Assembly: GCA_030727685.1 (NCBI GenBank)
Contig: JANRBC010000078.1
Location: 1 to 23,474, forward strand
Origin: Ilumatobacteraceae bacterium
Lineage (GTDB): Bacteria > Actinomycetota > Acidimicrobiia > Acidimicrobiales > Ilumatobacteraceae
Direction: 5' to 3'
DNA length: 23,474 bases
Shown here: one piece after another, positions 15,264-22,571 of the stretch
Numbering within the stretch: position 1 is the first letter of the stretch
Layout: the number at the start of each line of letters is the position of its first letter
The notes under the pieces: model-generated
What the model was told of the DNA's origin: nothing
The model's database searches: none
Seen by the model: the letters and a program-made list of their open reading frames with translations, nothing else
Made by a program: the position numbers and the translations under genes

Positions 15264-16115
15264 TTAGAGATGGCCGAGCGACGCCATCTTGGCACGGTTT
15301 CGAGTGCCAGCAATCGCGTAAACAACAATGAAAATAATCGCGTCTAACAAAATAATTGTTGCACTCGCCGAGGTGTCTAAGTGATAGCTCAAGTTCATGC
15401 CAAAAAAGCAAGTTACAGCGCCAATAATTGGCGAAACCCACAAAAGTCTTGAAAAACTATTTGTCGTCATTCGTGCCGACGCAGCCGGAATCACCAACAG
15501 CGCCGAAATCAGCAGCGTGCCAATCACGCGCATCGTTACCAGAATTGTCAGCGAGATCATCGCTAATAACAAAGCCTCAACGAGCGAAACTCGAACATTG
15601 CTGACTTGGGCAACATCTCTGTCGAAAGTCGAAAAAAGTAACTTGCGATAACCGAGCACGACTACTGCAAGACCCAACAAGGCAACGAGCGAAACGGCGT
15701 AGATATCTGCCACTTTCACACCAAGCACGCTGCCAAACAACACTGCCTCGATACTCTTCGAGGCTTGGCCGTATCGATTCATCAATGCCAAACCCAGTGC
15801 GAACGAAGCCGTCGTGACGACGCCAATTGCAGCATCTGCACCAATCACACGTCTTCGTGCGACTCTGGCAATTAACAAACCTGACACAACACCCCAAATG
15901 CCGGCGCCCAAAAAGTAGTTGACCTTCATTACTGCGCTCGCTGCCGCGCCACCAAAAACTGCGTGCGACAAACCGTGTCCGATATAACTCATGCCACGCA
16001 GAATTACAAAAACTCCGAGCAAGCCACACAACGCCCCAGCGATTGTTGCAACAATCAAGCCGTTTCGAAAGAACTGAAACTCATATGGCTCGAACAAATC
16101 AAATGCAAAAATCAT
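15264..16115 (-). CDS. Metal ABC transporter permease, ABC-3 (ZnuB/MntB) family
   Basis: A 283-residue permease with about eight hydrophobic helices. The start region FEPYEFQFFRNGLIVATIAGALCGLLGVFVILRGMSYIGHGLSHAVFGG is the ABC-3 family hallmark (RGMSYIGHGLSHAV is the helix-2/3 coupling stretch). It forms the zinc/manganese/iron channel together with the ATPase upstream, whose stop overlaps its ATG by 4 bases (16112-16115). It is the last gene of the operon and converges on the S51-CysRS fusion gene with 12 bases between the stops and no visible hairpin. Confidence 0.88.
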   Translation of the reverse strand: MIFAFDLFEPYEFQFFRNGLIVATIAGALCGLLGVFVILRGMSYIGHGLSHAVFGGAAASAVMKVNYFLGAGIWGVVSGLLIARVARRRVIGADAAIGVVTTASFALGLALMNRYGQASKSIEAVLFGSVLGVKVADIYAVSLVALLGLAVVVLGYRKLLFSTFDRDVAQVSNVRVSLVEALLLAMISLTILVTMRVIGTLLISALLVIPAASARMTTNSFSRLLWVSPIIGAVTCFFGMNLSYHLDTSASATIILLDAIIFIVVYAIAGTRNRAKMASLGHL

Positions 16116-16903
16116 TTGCCTTCTCCGCGCATTGCAACTCGACCGTGATCAACTACCAGCGGCATACCGCCATGCTCGAGCACTTCCATTGGCGCGCCAT
16201 AAGTGACTTCAAGAACCTCTGACGTAAGCACTTCGCGCGGACTTCCGTCGGCAATCACAGTCTTTTTGAAACAGACCACCCGAGGCAAGTGGGCCGCCAA
16301 ACCATTTAGGTCGTGAGTTGTCAAAACAATTGTTAAACCCTCTTGGTGAAGATCTGCAAGCAGGTGCAAAATTTCGTGACGTGTTCGAACATCTACACCC
16401 GAGGTGGGTTCATCCAAAATTAAAACATCGGGCTGACAAAACATCGCCCTTGCAAGAAACACACGCTGTTGCTGCCCACCAGAAAGTTCTCGAATGTGTC
16501 GGCCTGCAACCTCGGCGATGCCAAGTTTTTCAAGCACTTCTCGAACATCGGCGCGCTCTTTTGATGTGATTCTTGGCCACCACTTAGTTTTTGTACGAGT
16601 CATCACAATTACTTCTTCGACTGTGACCGGAAAGTACCAATCAACTGTTTCGACTTGCGGCACATAACCAATCGTCAAGCGAGGATCAATAGTTATAGAA
16701 CCATGGGCAACTGGTTGTGAGCCAATTATTGCCTTCAATAAAGTTGTTTTGCCAGAACCAGACGGGCCGACAATGCCTACGAACTCACCCCGATTAATCG
16801 TCAAATAGACATCTTCGACAACCGGCGCGTTGCCATAGGTGCACGAAACATGTTCGCAAACAATCAATGGGCTGTCGGTTTTACTGAGGATACTTTGCCT
16901 CAT
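16112..16903 (-). CDS. Metal ABC transporter ATP-binding protein (ZnuC/MntA-like)
   Basis: An ABC ATPase of 263 residues from ATG 16903. Walker A is GPSGSGKTT, the Q-loop YVPQ, the signature LSGGQQQRV, Walker B DVLILDEPTSGVD and the H-loop TTHDL. ATG 16903 is preferred because it overlaps the preceding gene by only 23 bases. ATG 16924 or TTG 16927 would add 7 or 8 residues and lengthen the overlap. The ABC domain itself begins only about 12 residues after the chosen start (IVCEHVSCTYG). It energises metal import with the adjacent permease and binding protein. Translation is probably coupled, since no ribosome-binding site is seen. Confidence 0.86.
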   Translation of the reverse strand: MRQSILSKTDSPLIVCEHVSCTYGNAPVVEDVYLTINRGEFVGIVGPSGSGKTTLLKAIIGSQPVAHGSITIDPRLTIGYVPQVETVDWYFPVTVEEVIVMTRTKTKWWPRITSKERADVREVLEKLGIAEVAGRHIRELSGGQQQRVFLARAMFCQPDVLILDEPTSGVDVRTRHEILHLLADLHQEGLTIVLTTHDLNGLAAHLPRVVCFKKTVIADGSPREVLTSEVLEVTYGAPMEVLEHGGMPLVVDHGRVAMRGEGK

Positions 16904-17906
16904 CTTTGACAACGTCTCGAACATCAAGAGACTTCAACGCTGAAGCGTCACCGCCGAGCGCCTCAACGATTGTTACGAAGTTAAATCTCATCAGACCCAG
17001 CCATGAGTGTTCTGAGTCTCCTGGTTCGCCAAGCAAGTCATCGTCGCGTAAAACATCAACATATCGCACGTCAGTTTCGACACCAATTTGTTCGAGCACG
17101 GTTGACGGAAACACTTCGCTGCCAAAAATCGCTTTTACTTTTTGGCTTTTCACCTGAGAAATCAGTTCAGCAATATCTTTTGGGGTTGGTTCATCAAAAG
17201 ATGAAGGCTGAATTGCACCCACCACCGTGAAGCCATAATTAGTCGCGAAATAAGCGTAAGCGTCGTGATATGTCAGCAGTTTGCGTTGATCTTCGGGGAT
17301 GGTCGCAGTCGCAATCTTTGTTGCTTCATCGAGTGCATCAATCTTTAATGCGAATGCAGAAAAATTGCGCTCGTAAATCGCTGCATTCGATGGGTCACGG
17401 CGCACGAGCACATCTCTAACAACTTGCGCATACTGTTTTGCCATTGGTGGGTTCGTCCATAAATGAGGGTTGGGCTTGCCACCCTCTTTTGGAAACGAGA
17501 AGTCAAAAATATATTCAGATTCAGGCAATATTTCGGTGCCAAGTTCGCAAACACTTGAGCCTTGTCGAATATTTGCCAGGGCAAGATCTTTAGTCGGCTC
17601 TTCAAGCACAAGGCCGTTAATAAAAATAACGTCTGCCGACTCGAGCGTTGCTGCGTCACTTGGTCGTGGTTCAAAGGTGTGCGAGTTTGTACCTTCAGGC
17701 ACGATGCCCGTGATTATCGCCGACGAACCGCCTGCAATGTTTGCCACAATGCTCGTAATCGGCGCAACAGTTGTGGCTATTTTTATCGCCCTGTCGCGAA
17801 CTACATCTCCGAGTGAGCAGCCAACACTTTGTGAAGTTGAACCTTGGTCGCTGCCAGAACAACTCACAATAAATATTGATAGAGCAAGAACAGTCTTAAT
17901 CTTCAT
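16881..17906 (-). CDS. Metal ABC transporter substrate-binding lipoprotein (TroA/ZnuA family)
   Basis: A 341-residue cluster A-I binding protein with a lipobox IVSC (lipidated Cys16). Metal ligands expected from TroA and ZnuA are visible: His76 (GTNSHTFEP), His148 (NPHLW), His214 (TYHDAYAYF) and an acidic group Asp288-Asp290 aligned with the last TroA ligand. His rather than Glu at the third position argues for Zn2+, or a TroA-like Zn/Mn/Fe range, rather than a strictly Mn-specific protein of the PsaA type. There is no His-rich loop between ligands one and two, as is found in many high-affinity ZnuA proteins. It follows the second oxidoreductase by 11 bases. Confidence 0.87.
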   Translation of the reverse strand: MKIKTVLALSIFIVSCSGSDQGSTSQSVGCSLGDVVRDRAIKIATTVAPITSIVANIAGGSSAIITGIVPEGTNSHTFEPRPSDAATLESADVIFINGLVLEEPTKDLALANIRQGSSVCELGTEILPESEYIFDFSFPKEGGKPNPHLWTNPPMAKQYAQVVRDVLVRRDPSNAAIYERNFSAFALKIDALDEATKIATATIPEDQRKLLTYHDAYAYFATNYGFTVVGAIQPSSFDEPTPKDIAELISQVKSQKVKAIFGSEVFPSTVLEQIGVETDVRYVDVLRDDDLLGEPGDSEHSWLGLMRFNFVTIVEALGGDASALKSLDVRDVVKDEAKYPQ

Positions 17907-17917
17907 AATTTTGCAAC

Positions 17918-18859
17918 TCAGCTGGCGATGATTTGGTCGAGTATTTGTGCAGTTCGAAGCGAATCACTTGTTGGCATTACCCAACCAGAACCACTTGCAA
18001 TCTGCTCACCAACCTGTTGAATCATTTCGACGAATGCATCTACTTCCTCAAAATTTTCGATGTTATCGTTCACGCGCAACGAACTCGGCTCGCGCCAAGT
18101 TGAAAAAGCTTCACCCGCGTCAGTTGCGATGATGCCAGAACTACCTTCGATCTTCAGTATTTGTGGTACATCTTTTTCAAATGAGCTCATCAACTGAACG
18201 CTTGTTTTGTCGTTGATCATCGCTTTAACTTCGGTCGTCAAATCAATTTTTGTGGGGCCAATCTTTCGATCAACACTGTTTATTTTTAAATCACTTGCAC
18301 CTTGAGTGAGTGCAACCCACATATTTGCTTGGTAGCAACCAACATCAAGCAACGCACCGCCACCCAATAATGGGTCAAGCCGATAGTTCTCTGTCATTTC
18401 TGATTTGAAACCCCACTGCGACTCGATTGATTTGATCTCACCGATCGCGCCAGATTCGACTAATTCGACAATGCGACTAAATCGCGGGTGCCAGCGAGTC
18501 CACACTGCTTCTATCAATAAACGATTGCAGCGCTTCGAGCACTCGATCATTTGATGAACTTCAAACGCGTTAAGACCAAGTGGCTTTTCGCACAACACAT
18601 GTTTGCCTGCTTCAAGCGACTTCGTTACCCATTCAAGATGCTGATGGTTTCCAAGACTTATATATACGACTTCAATCTGCGGATCATCTAGCAACTCTTG
18701 GTAAGAGCCGTAGACATTTTGTGGTTCAAGTTTTTTTGACCGAGCAGCATCTCGGCTCGCCACACCAAAAAGTTGGGCATTTTTTGCGGCATGTACCGCC
18801 GGCGCCGTTGCCCGATTGGCAATCCACCCAGCACCGATAAAACCCCATTTGACCGACAT
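17918..18859 (-). CDS. Gfo/Idh/MocA family NAD(P)-dependent oxidoreductase (xylose/dihydrodiol dehydrogenase type)
   Basis: A 313-residue two-domain dehydrogenase. The N-terminal Rossmann fold has GFIGAGWIA and ends with the cofactor and substrate motif LCEKPLGL. The substrate domain has GGGALLDVGCYQ, where Asp and Tyr of the DxGxY pattern characterise the D-xylose 1-dehydrogenase/trans-dihydrodiol dehydrogenase branch. The likely substrate is a sugar or polyol; which one cannot be read from sequence. It starts 2 bases after the stop of another member of the same family and 11 bases before the metal-binding lipoprotein, so it belongs to a five-gene operon. Confidence 0.85.
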   Translation of the reverse strand: MSVKWGFIGAGWIANRATAPAVHAAKNAQLFGVASRDAARSKKLEPQNVYGSYQELLDDPQIEVVYISLGNHQHLEWVTKSLEAGKHVLCEKPLGLNAFEVHQMIECSKRCNRLLIEAVWTRWHPRFSRIVELVESGAIGEIKSIESQWGFKSEMTENYRLDPLLGGGALLDVGCYQANMWVALTQGASDLKINSVDRKIGPTKIDLTTEVKAMINDKTSVQLMSSFEKDVPQILKIEGSSGIIATDAGEAFSTWREPSSLRVNDNIENFEEVDAFVEMIQQVGEQIASGSGWVMPTSDSLRTAQILDQIIAS

Positions 18860-18861
18860 TG

Positions 18862-19908
18862 CTAAACCAAACTTGAAGTGATTCTGTTGCGCAACTTGGG
18901 CACAACTGGCATTGCATTGTTAAGAGCCGACTCTTCTGCTGCTTGCATGATCGCGACAACATTGCGCGATTGCAAAGCGGTGACCGACATCGGTGTGCCA
19001 GACGTCAGATAATCAACTATCGATTTATGAAATTCGAATTCATCTTGTTTTTCGAGGTCAACTGTTTGTGGCGTGCCGTCTTGACGATGCAATTTCAAAA
19101 TAGCCGGAAGATCAGCCACAGCAGGCTCAGCCATCGGATTCCAATCGCCGACGATTGCACCCAATGTGCCGAGCACATAAAACTTTGGCTTTCTTGCCGC
19201 AGCGAGATCTGAGTGAACAAATGTGGCTTGCTTGCCGGTCTTAAAAGTAATTGTTACTTGAGCATGATCGGCGTTCGTTGCGTGCGTCCAAACTCTTTTA
19301 TGGTTCTGCCCGCTGACATGGGCGACATCATCAGAAATTAGATTCAAAATTTGGTCAATAAAGTGACTGCCCCAATCGAAAATTGCGCCACCAGAAACCA
19401 ACGCATCTGAGTGCCAATAATCGCACGGGCGTGAGTAGCCGCCAACAAAAGTATCGAGTTGATAAACCTCGCCAATTGCCCCAGATGCAATGAGAGATCG
19501 CATAGTTACAAAGTCGGCATCAAAACGACGGTTTTGATAGACGACAAGTAGCAACTTTTTGTCTTCGGCCAATTTGATCAATTCATCACATTCGTTGGCA
19601 GTGAGCGCCATTGGCTTTTCAAGAACAACATTGATGTTGCGCTCTAGAGATTCTTTTGCCCAATGAAAGTGACTGTTTGGCGGGGTCGAAATCACGACCA
19701 AATCAAGCAGGCCAGAGTCGAGCATCTCGGTCGCATCGCTGAAGCCAGCAAAATCTTGGGCTAGTTCGCGAGCCGCAGCGATTCGCTCAGGTTTTGAATC
19801 GCAAACCGCAGTTAAAACCAAGCCGTTTGTGTTTTGAACCGCCAGATTGTGCTCGTATCCAATCGCCCCGTAAGCGAGCAAGCCAACCCTGATCGGTCTA
19901 TTGAACAT
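18862..19908 (-). CDS. Gfo/Idh/MocA family NAD(P)-dependent oxidoreductase
   Basis: A 348-residue dehydrogenase, first gene of the operon. The nucleotide-binding loop reads GLLAYGAIGYEH, and VVLEKPMAL is the conserved EKP segment. In the C-terminal domain GGAIFDWGSHFIDQ holds the Asp and His used in proton transfer by the inositol dehydrogenase-like branch. It differs from its neighbour in this motif (DWGSH against DVGCY), so the pair probably acts on different substrates or successive steps and is not a recent tandem duplication. The substrate is unknown. Confidence 0.85.
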   Translation of the reverse strand: MFNRPIRVGLLAYGAIGYEHNLAVQNTNGLVLTAVCDSKPERIAAARELAQDFAGFSDATEMLDSGLLDLVVISTPPNSHFHWAKESLERNINVVLEKPMALTANECDELIKLAEDKKLLLVVYQNRRFDADFVTMRSLIASGAIGEVYQLDTFVGGYSRPCDYWHSDALVSGGAIFDWGSHFIDQILNLISDDVAHVSGQNHKRVWTHATNADHAQVTITFKTGKQATFVHSDLAAARKPKFYVLGTLGAIVGDWNPMAEPAVADLPAILKLHRQDGTPQTVDLEKQDEFEFHKSIVDYLTSGTPMSVTALQSRNVVAIMQAAEESALNNAMPVVPKLRNRITSSLV

Positions 19909-19968
19909 TGTCGTTACAACTCTATTGTGATGACCCTAATATCGCACCCCGCCGTCAAATTTGAAACA

Positions 19969-19983
19969 ACAATGTGACATTGT
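19969..19983. promoter_or_regulatory. Perfect 15-base palindrome upstream of oxidoreductase/metal-importer operon
   Basis: ACAATGTGACATTGT is a perfect 7-base inverted repeat about a central G, 60 bases before the first start codon of the operon (19908) and upstream of a possible -35 TTGACG on the minus strand (19958-19953). It overlaps a direct repeat, TGTGACA repeated at 8-base spacing (19973-19987). It does not resemble the Zur consensus known to me. The role as operator is inferred. Confidence 0.45.
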
Positions 19984-20001
19984 GACACTCGTAGTGCGGT
20001 A

Positions 20002-21147
20002 TTACGGAAACGGAACTTGTGAAACCTTTGCGGTGAATTCGCCGTCAGGGGTTTGAACAGTCACTTGTGTGCCTACCGCCGTGTAGTCAATAGCGAGTTG
20101 ACCAAGCGAAACATTCGTTTCGAGTCGTGGCGACCAAACAGCCGAAGTGACCGAACCAATTTGTTTGCCGTTCACTTTGACCGGCCACGGGTTGCGATTC
20201 ACGGGTACTTTTGGTCCATCAATTGTTAAACCACAAACACGACGATCGATGCCCCGCTTGGCAACCGCACGAATTGCATTAAGACCAATCGCTTCAATGT
20301 CGGCATCGAGCGAAACATATTGCTCCATCGCTGCTTCGAGTGGTGTGTCTGCGCGAGTGATGTCAGAACCGTAAGTCATCAAGCCCGCTTCGATTCGCTC
20401 GATCAAATTCGGACAACCCGGACCAATATCAAACTGCTTACCCGCTTCGGCCAACGCATCATAAAGTTGCAAACCGATCGCAGCGTTGTCGACATAAATT
20501 TCAAAACCACCTTGGGCGCTCCAGCCACTGCGTGCAACCAAAAACTTATGACCACGAAATTCGAGATTGTCGAACCTAAAGAACTTCGTTTTTCGAACCG
20601 CCTCGCCAAAAACAGCAACAACGACATCTTCGGCTTTCGGTCCTTGCACGGCGAGCGGCCAAATCTCTGGTTCAAAAATCTGCACATCGAGTTTCATGCC
20701 GAGTGCGATGCCTTGTGCCCAGAGCAAAATATCTAGGTCTGAAATCGAAAACCAAAATCGATCTTCAGCAACTCGAATTGCAACTGGGTCGTTAAGCAAA
20801 AAACCATCTTGGTCACAAACGGGCGCGAGCGCACATCGACCGATCTCAAGTTTGCGCAAATCACGAACCGTCATCAATTGTGCGAGCCGTGCGGCATCCG
20901 GGCCACGCAATTCAACTTGTCGCTGACAAGAAACGTCCCAGAGTTGAACTTTGCTGCGGAGGTGAAAATAATCCTCTTCGACCCCACGAATGCGGGTCGG
21001 CAACAGCATGTGGTTATAAATCGTGTACGCCTGCACGCCAAAATCTTCAACACGACTTGAAAACGGTGTCGAACGAGTGCGACGCGTAATCGCCAATTGC
21101 GGCGCATTTTTTGGCGGCTGAATTGTTGGTGTGTAGATCATCGTCAT
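20002..21147 (-). CDS. DmdA-like aminomethyltransferase-family (GcvT) demethylase
   Basis: A protein of 381 residues from ATG 21147, whose ATGA overlaps the stop of the DUF1326 gene; the longer frame to 21267 lies inside that gene and is not conserved in pattern. The N terminus RRTRSTPFSSRVEDFGVQAY-TIYNHMLLPT, then VEEDYFHLRSKVQLWDVSCQRQVELRGPDAARL, RFWFSISDLDILLW and PLAVQGPKAEDVV closely follow the DMSP demethylase DmdA of marine bacteria. The C-terminal GLTIDGPKVPVNRNPWPV and GSVTSAVWSPRLETNVSLG also fit. DmdA moves a methyl group from dimethylsulfoniopropionate to tetrahydrofolate. DmdA-like paralogues with other substrates exist, so DMSP is a hypothesis. No acyl-CoA enzymes of the MMPA pathway (DmdBCD) are nearby. 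Confidence 0.78.
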   Translation of the reverse strand: MTMIYTPTIQPPKNAPQLAITRRTRSTPFSSRVEDFGVQAYTIYNHMLLPTRIRGVEEDYFHLRSKVQLWDVSCQRQVELRGPDAARLAQLMTVRDLRKLEIGRCALAPVCDQDGFLLNDPVAIRVAEDRFWFSISDLDILLWAQGIALGMKLDVQIFEPEIWPLAVQGPKAEDVVVAVFGEAVRKTKFFRFDNLEFRGHKFLVARSGWSAQGGFEIYVDNAAIGLQLYDALAEAGKQFDIGPGCPNLIERIEAGLMTYGSDITRADTPLEAAMEQYVSLDADIEAIGLNAIRAVAKRGIDRRVCGLTIDGPKVPVNRNPWPVKVNGKQIGSVTSAVWSPRLETNVSLGQLAIDYTAVGTQVTVQTPDGEFTAKVSQVPFP

Positions 21148-21758
21148 GGGCCGACCCACTTGATCTGACAAATTTCGGCGCTGCGACCTTCGAAGTTCCA
21201 TACTCGGCCGAACGCACGCACTCGACCTTGTGCCGCCTTGGCGACGACTACCTCGGGGCCCATCCAATATTGCGTGTTAACCACGCTCACCTCTTCGTTT
21301 TCGCGTGCGCCACCAATTGGTTCAACAGCGCCCTGAATGAACTTGCCAACGCTCAACGAACGCTTCTGACCTTCGGTGACATAACTAATCGGCGAACGTG
21401 ATGCACCGAGATATTCACCGACGAGCAACTTGAATAAGCCTGTTGTGCCTCGACTCGCACCAGTGAAAATATTTTCGATCTTTGCGAATTGTTCATCTGT
21501 TGCGCGCTCGTCAATCCACAGAGCAGTTGTCCAGTTGCCGCGCTCCATTTTGCCCGGAATATCGAGCAGCATCGCCACATTCAGCCCCGACAAAGACGTC
21601 AAATCTGATTTGCCTTTATCGATTCGCACACCCAGCCACGCCTGACAATAACCCTCTGTCGGCGGGTGCGTGCCAAGCGAAACAACGCACGGGCAAAACA
21701 CCGTGCAGTTGCAGTTCAAAATTAATTCGCCCTCGATTGACCAATTCTCTGTACCCAT
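21144..21758 (-). CDS. DUF1326 family cysteine-motif protein
   Basis: A 204-residue soluble protein with the N-terminal motif NCNCTVFCPC (Cys16, 18, 22, 24), which looks like a metal or Fe-S/Cu binding site, followed by a beta-rich body containing VAMLLDIPGKMERGNWTTALWIDERATDEQ. This is the DUF1326 pattern, commonly encoded beside DUF2182, as here. A clear AAAGGAA ribosome-binding site lies about 9 bases before the ATG. Its stop overlaps the DmdA-like start by 4 bases. No function is established as far as I know; copper or other metal handling is a reasonable guess from the cysteines. Confidence 0.82.
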   Translation of the reverse strand: MGTENWSIEGELILNCNCTVFCPCVVSLGTHPPTEGYCQAWLGVRIDKGKSDLTSLSGLNVAMLLDIPGKMERGNWTTALWIDERATDEQFAKIENIFTGASRGTTGLFKLLVGEYLGASRSPISYVTEGQKRSLSVGKFIQGAVEPIGGARENEEVSVVNTQYWMGPEVVVAKAAQGRVRAFGRVWNFEGRSAEICQIKWVGP

Positions 21759-21789
21759 AAATTAATTTCCTTTCGCTTTTTTAATTTTG

Positions 21790-22533
21790 TTACGGATTTA
21801 AATGATTGTGCACGCCACCGACACCAGAAAACAGACTCACAAAAACTGCGACACCCCAAATGATTATCAAAACACCAAGCGGTGCAGTCAGCCGACGACC
21901 GATCATCGGAAACTTCTCGACTGCCATCACTGCGGCGCTCAACACCATGAACCAAATATTTGTCAGTCCACCGACGAAGGCGAGCAACATCAACGCCCAG
22001 CAACAGCCAACACAAGTAACGCCGTGACGCAGACCCATTTTTAGTCCCCCACCAACGCCGTCGCGCCAATGACGCAGAAAAAACTGCATCGGTGCGAGAC
22101 ACTCAGATTGGCAACGTTGCTTGAGTGACGAAAATTGATACATGCCAGCAGTTATTAACAACCCGGCGCTCAATGACTTGTTCAAACCTGTGTGCGCATC
22201 TAACAAATTAAGTTCGCCAATCATCAGTTGCAGCGACGAGGCGGCAAGTGCGAAGCCAAACCAAATGACCGAGTAGCCGAAAACAAAAGCCCACCAAATC
22301 AATTGCGTTGCATTCTGCGTGATGCTATGAAGTGACTGCAAAACTGGCACAGCCGTCGTTGACATCATCACCAAGGTCATCAACACCCACATCAAAAACA
22401 CATTCGAAGGCGCATGCGAATGAACAGAACCACTCGTCGACAGATGATGCTGCATCAACAACCACCAGCCGCCTGCAACAGCCAACATAAAAAACGGCCA
22501 TGGCGAATTGGCGACTAACTTGCTCTGAATCAT
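21790..22533 (-). CDS. DUF2182 family integral membrane protein
   Basis: A 247-residue membrane protein with about six or seven helices. Family marks are MWVLMTLVMMSTTAVPVLQSL (the MMxxP-like helix), YQFSSLKQRCQSECLAPM with two cysteines, and GVTCVGCCWALMLL with three. DUF2182 proteins are described as predicted metal-binding membrane proteins and pair with DUF1326. The N terminus also carries a His-rich periplasmic-side loop (MQHHLSTSGSVHSH). It is the first gene of the DUF2182-DUF1326-DmdA-like operon and starts 8 bases from its -10 hexamer. The reaction or transported species is unknown. Confidence 0.82.
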   Translation of the reverse strand: MIQSKLVANSPWPFFMLAVAGGWWLLMQHHLSTSGSVHSHAPSNVFLMWVLMTLVMMSTTAVPVLQSLHSITQNATQLIWWAFVFGYSVIWFGFALAASSLQLMIGELNLLDAHTGLNKSLSAGLLITAGMYQFSSLKQRCQSECLAPMQFFLRHWRDGVGGGLKMGLRHGVTCVGCCWALMLLAFVGGLTNIWFMVLSAAVMAVEKFPMIGRRLTAPLGVLIIIWGVAVFVSLFSGVGGVHNHLNP

Positions 22534-22571
22534 TAGCGATTACTATAGTTATCACTCATGAGTGCTCGCAA
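22520..22571. promoter_or_regulatory. Symmetric divergent leaderless promoters sharing one palindrome
   Basis: The 24-base gap between two start codons holds the palindrome ACTATAGT (22542-22549). It contains TATAGT on each strand (22544-22549 plus; 22547-22542 minus). Each -10 lies 8 bases from its own ATG (22558 plus; 22533 minus). Eighteen bases upstream of each -10 is a TTGC-type -35: TTGCTC at 22520-22525 (plus) and TTGCGA at 22571-22566 (minus). All elements are mirrored about the same centre between 22545 and 22546. RNA polymerase could occupy only one direction at a time. Confidence 0.65.

Noticed and set aside
21148..21267. 40-residue N-terminal extension of the DmdA-like frame
   Set aside because: It lies wholly inside the DUF1326 coding region, is Arg/Ser-rich and lacks family resemblance; the ATG at 21147 with ATGA overlap is a better start.
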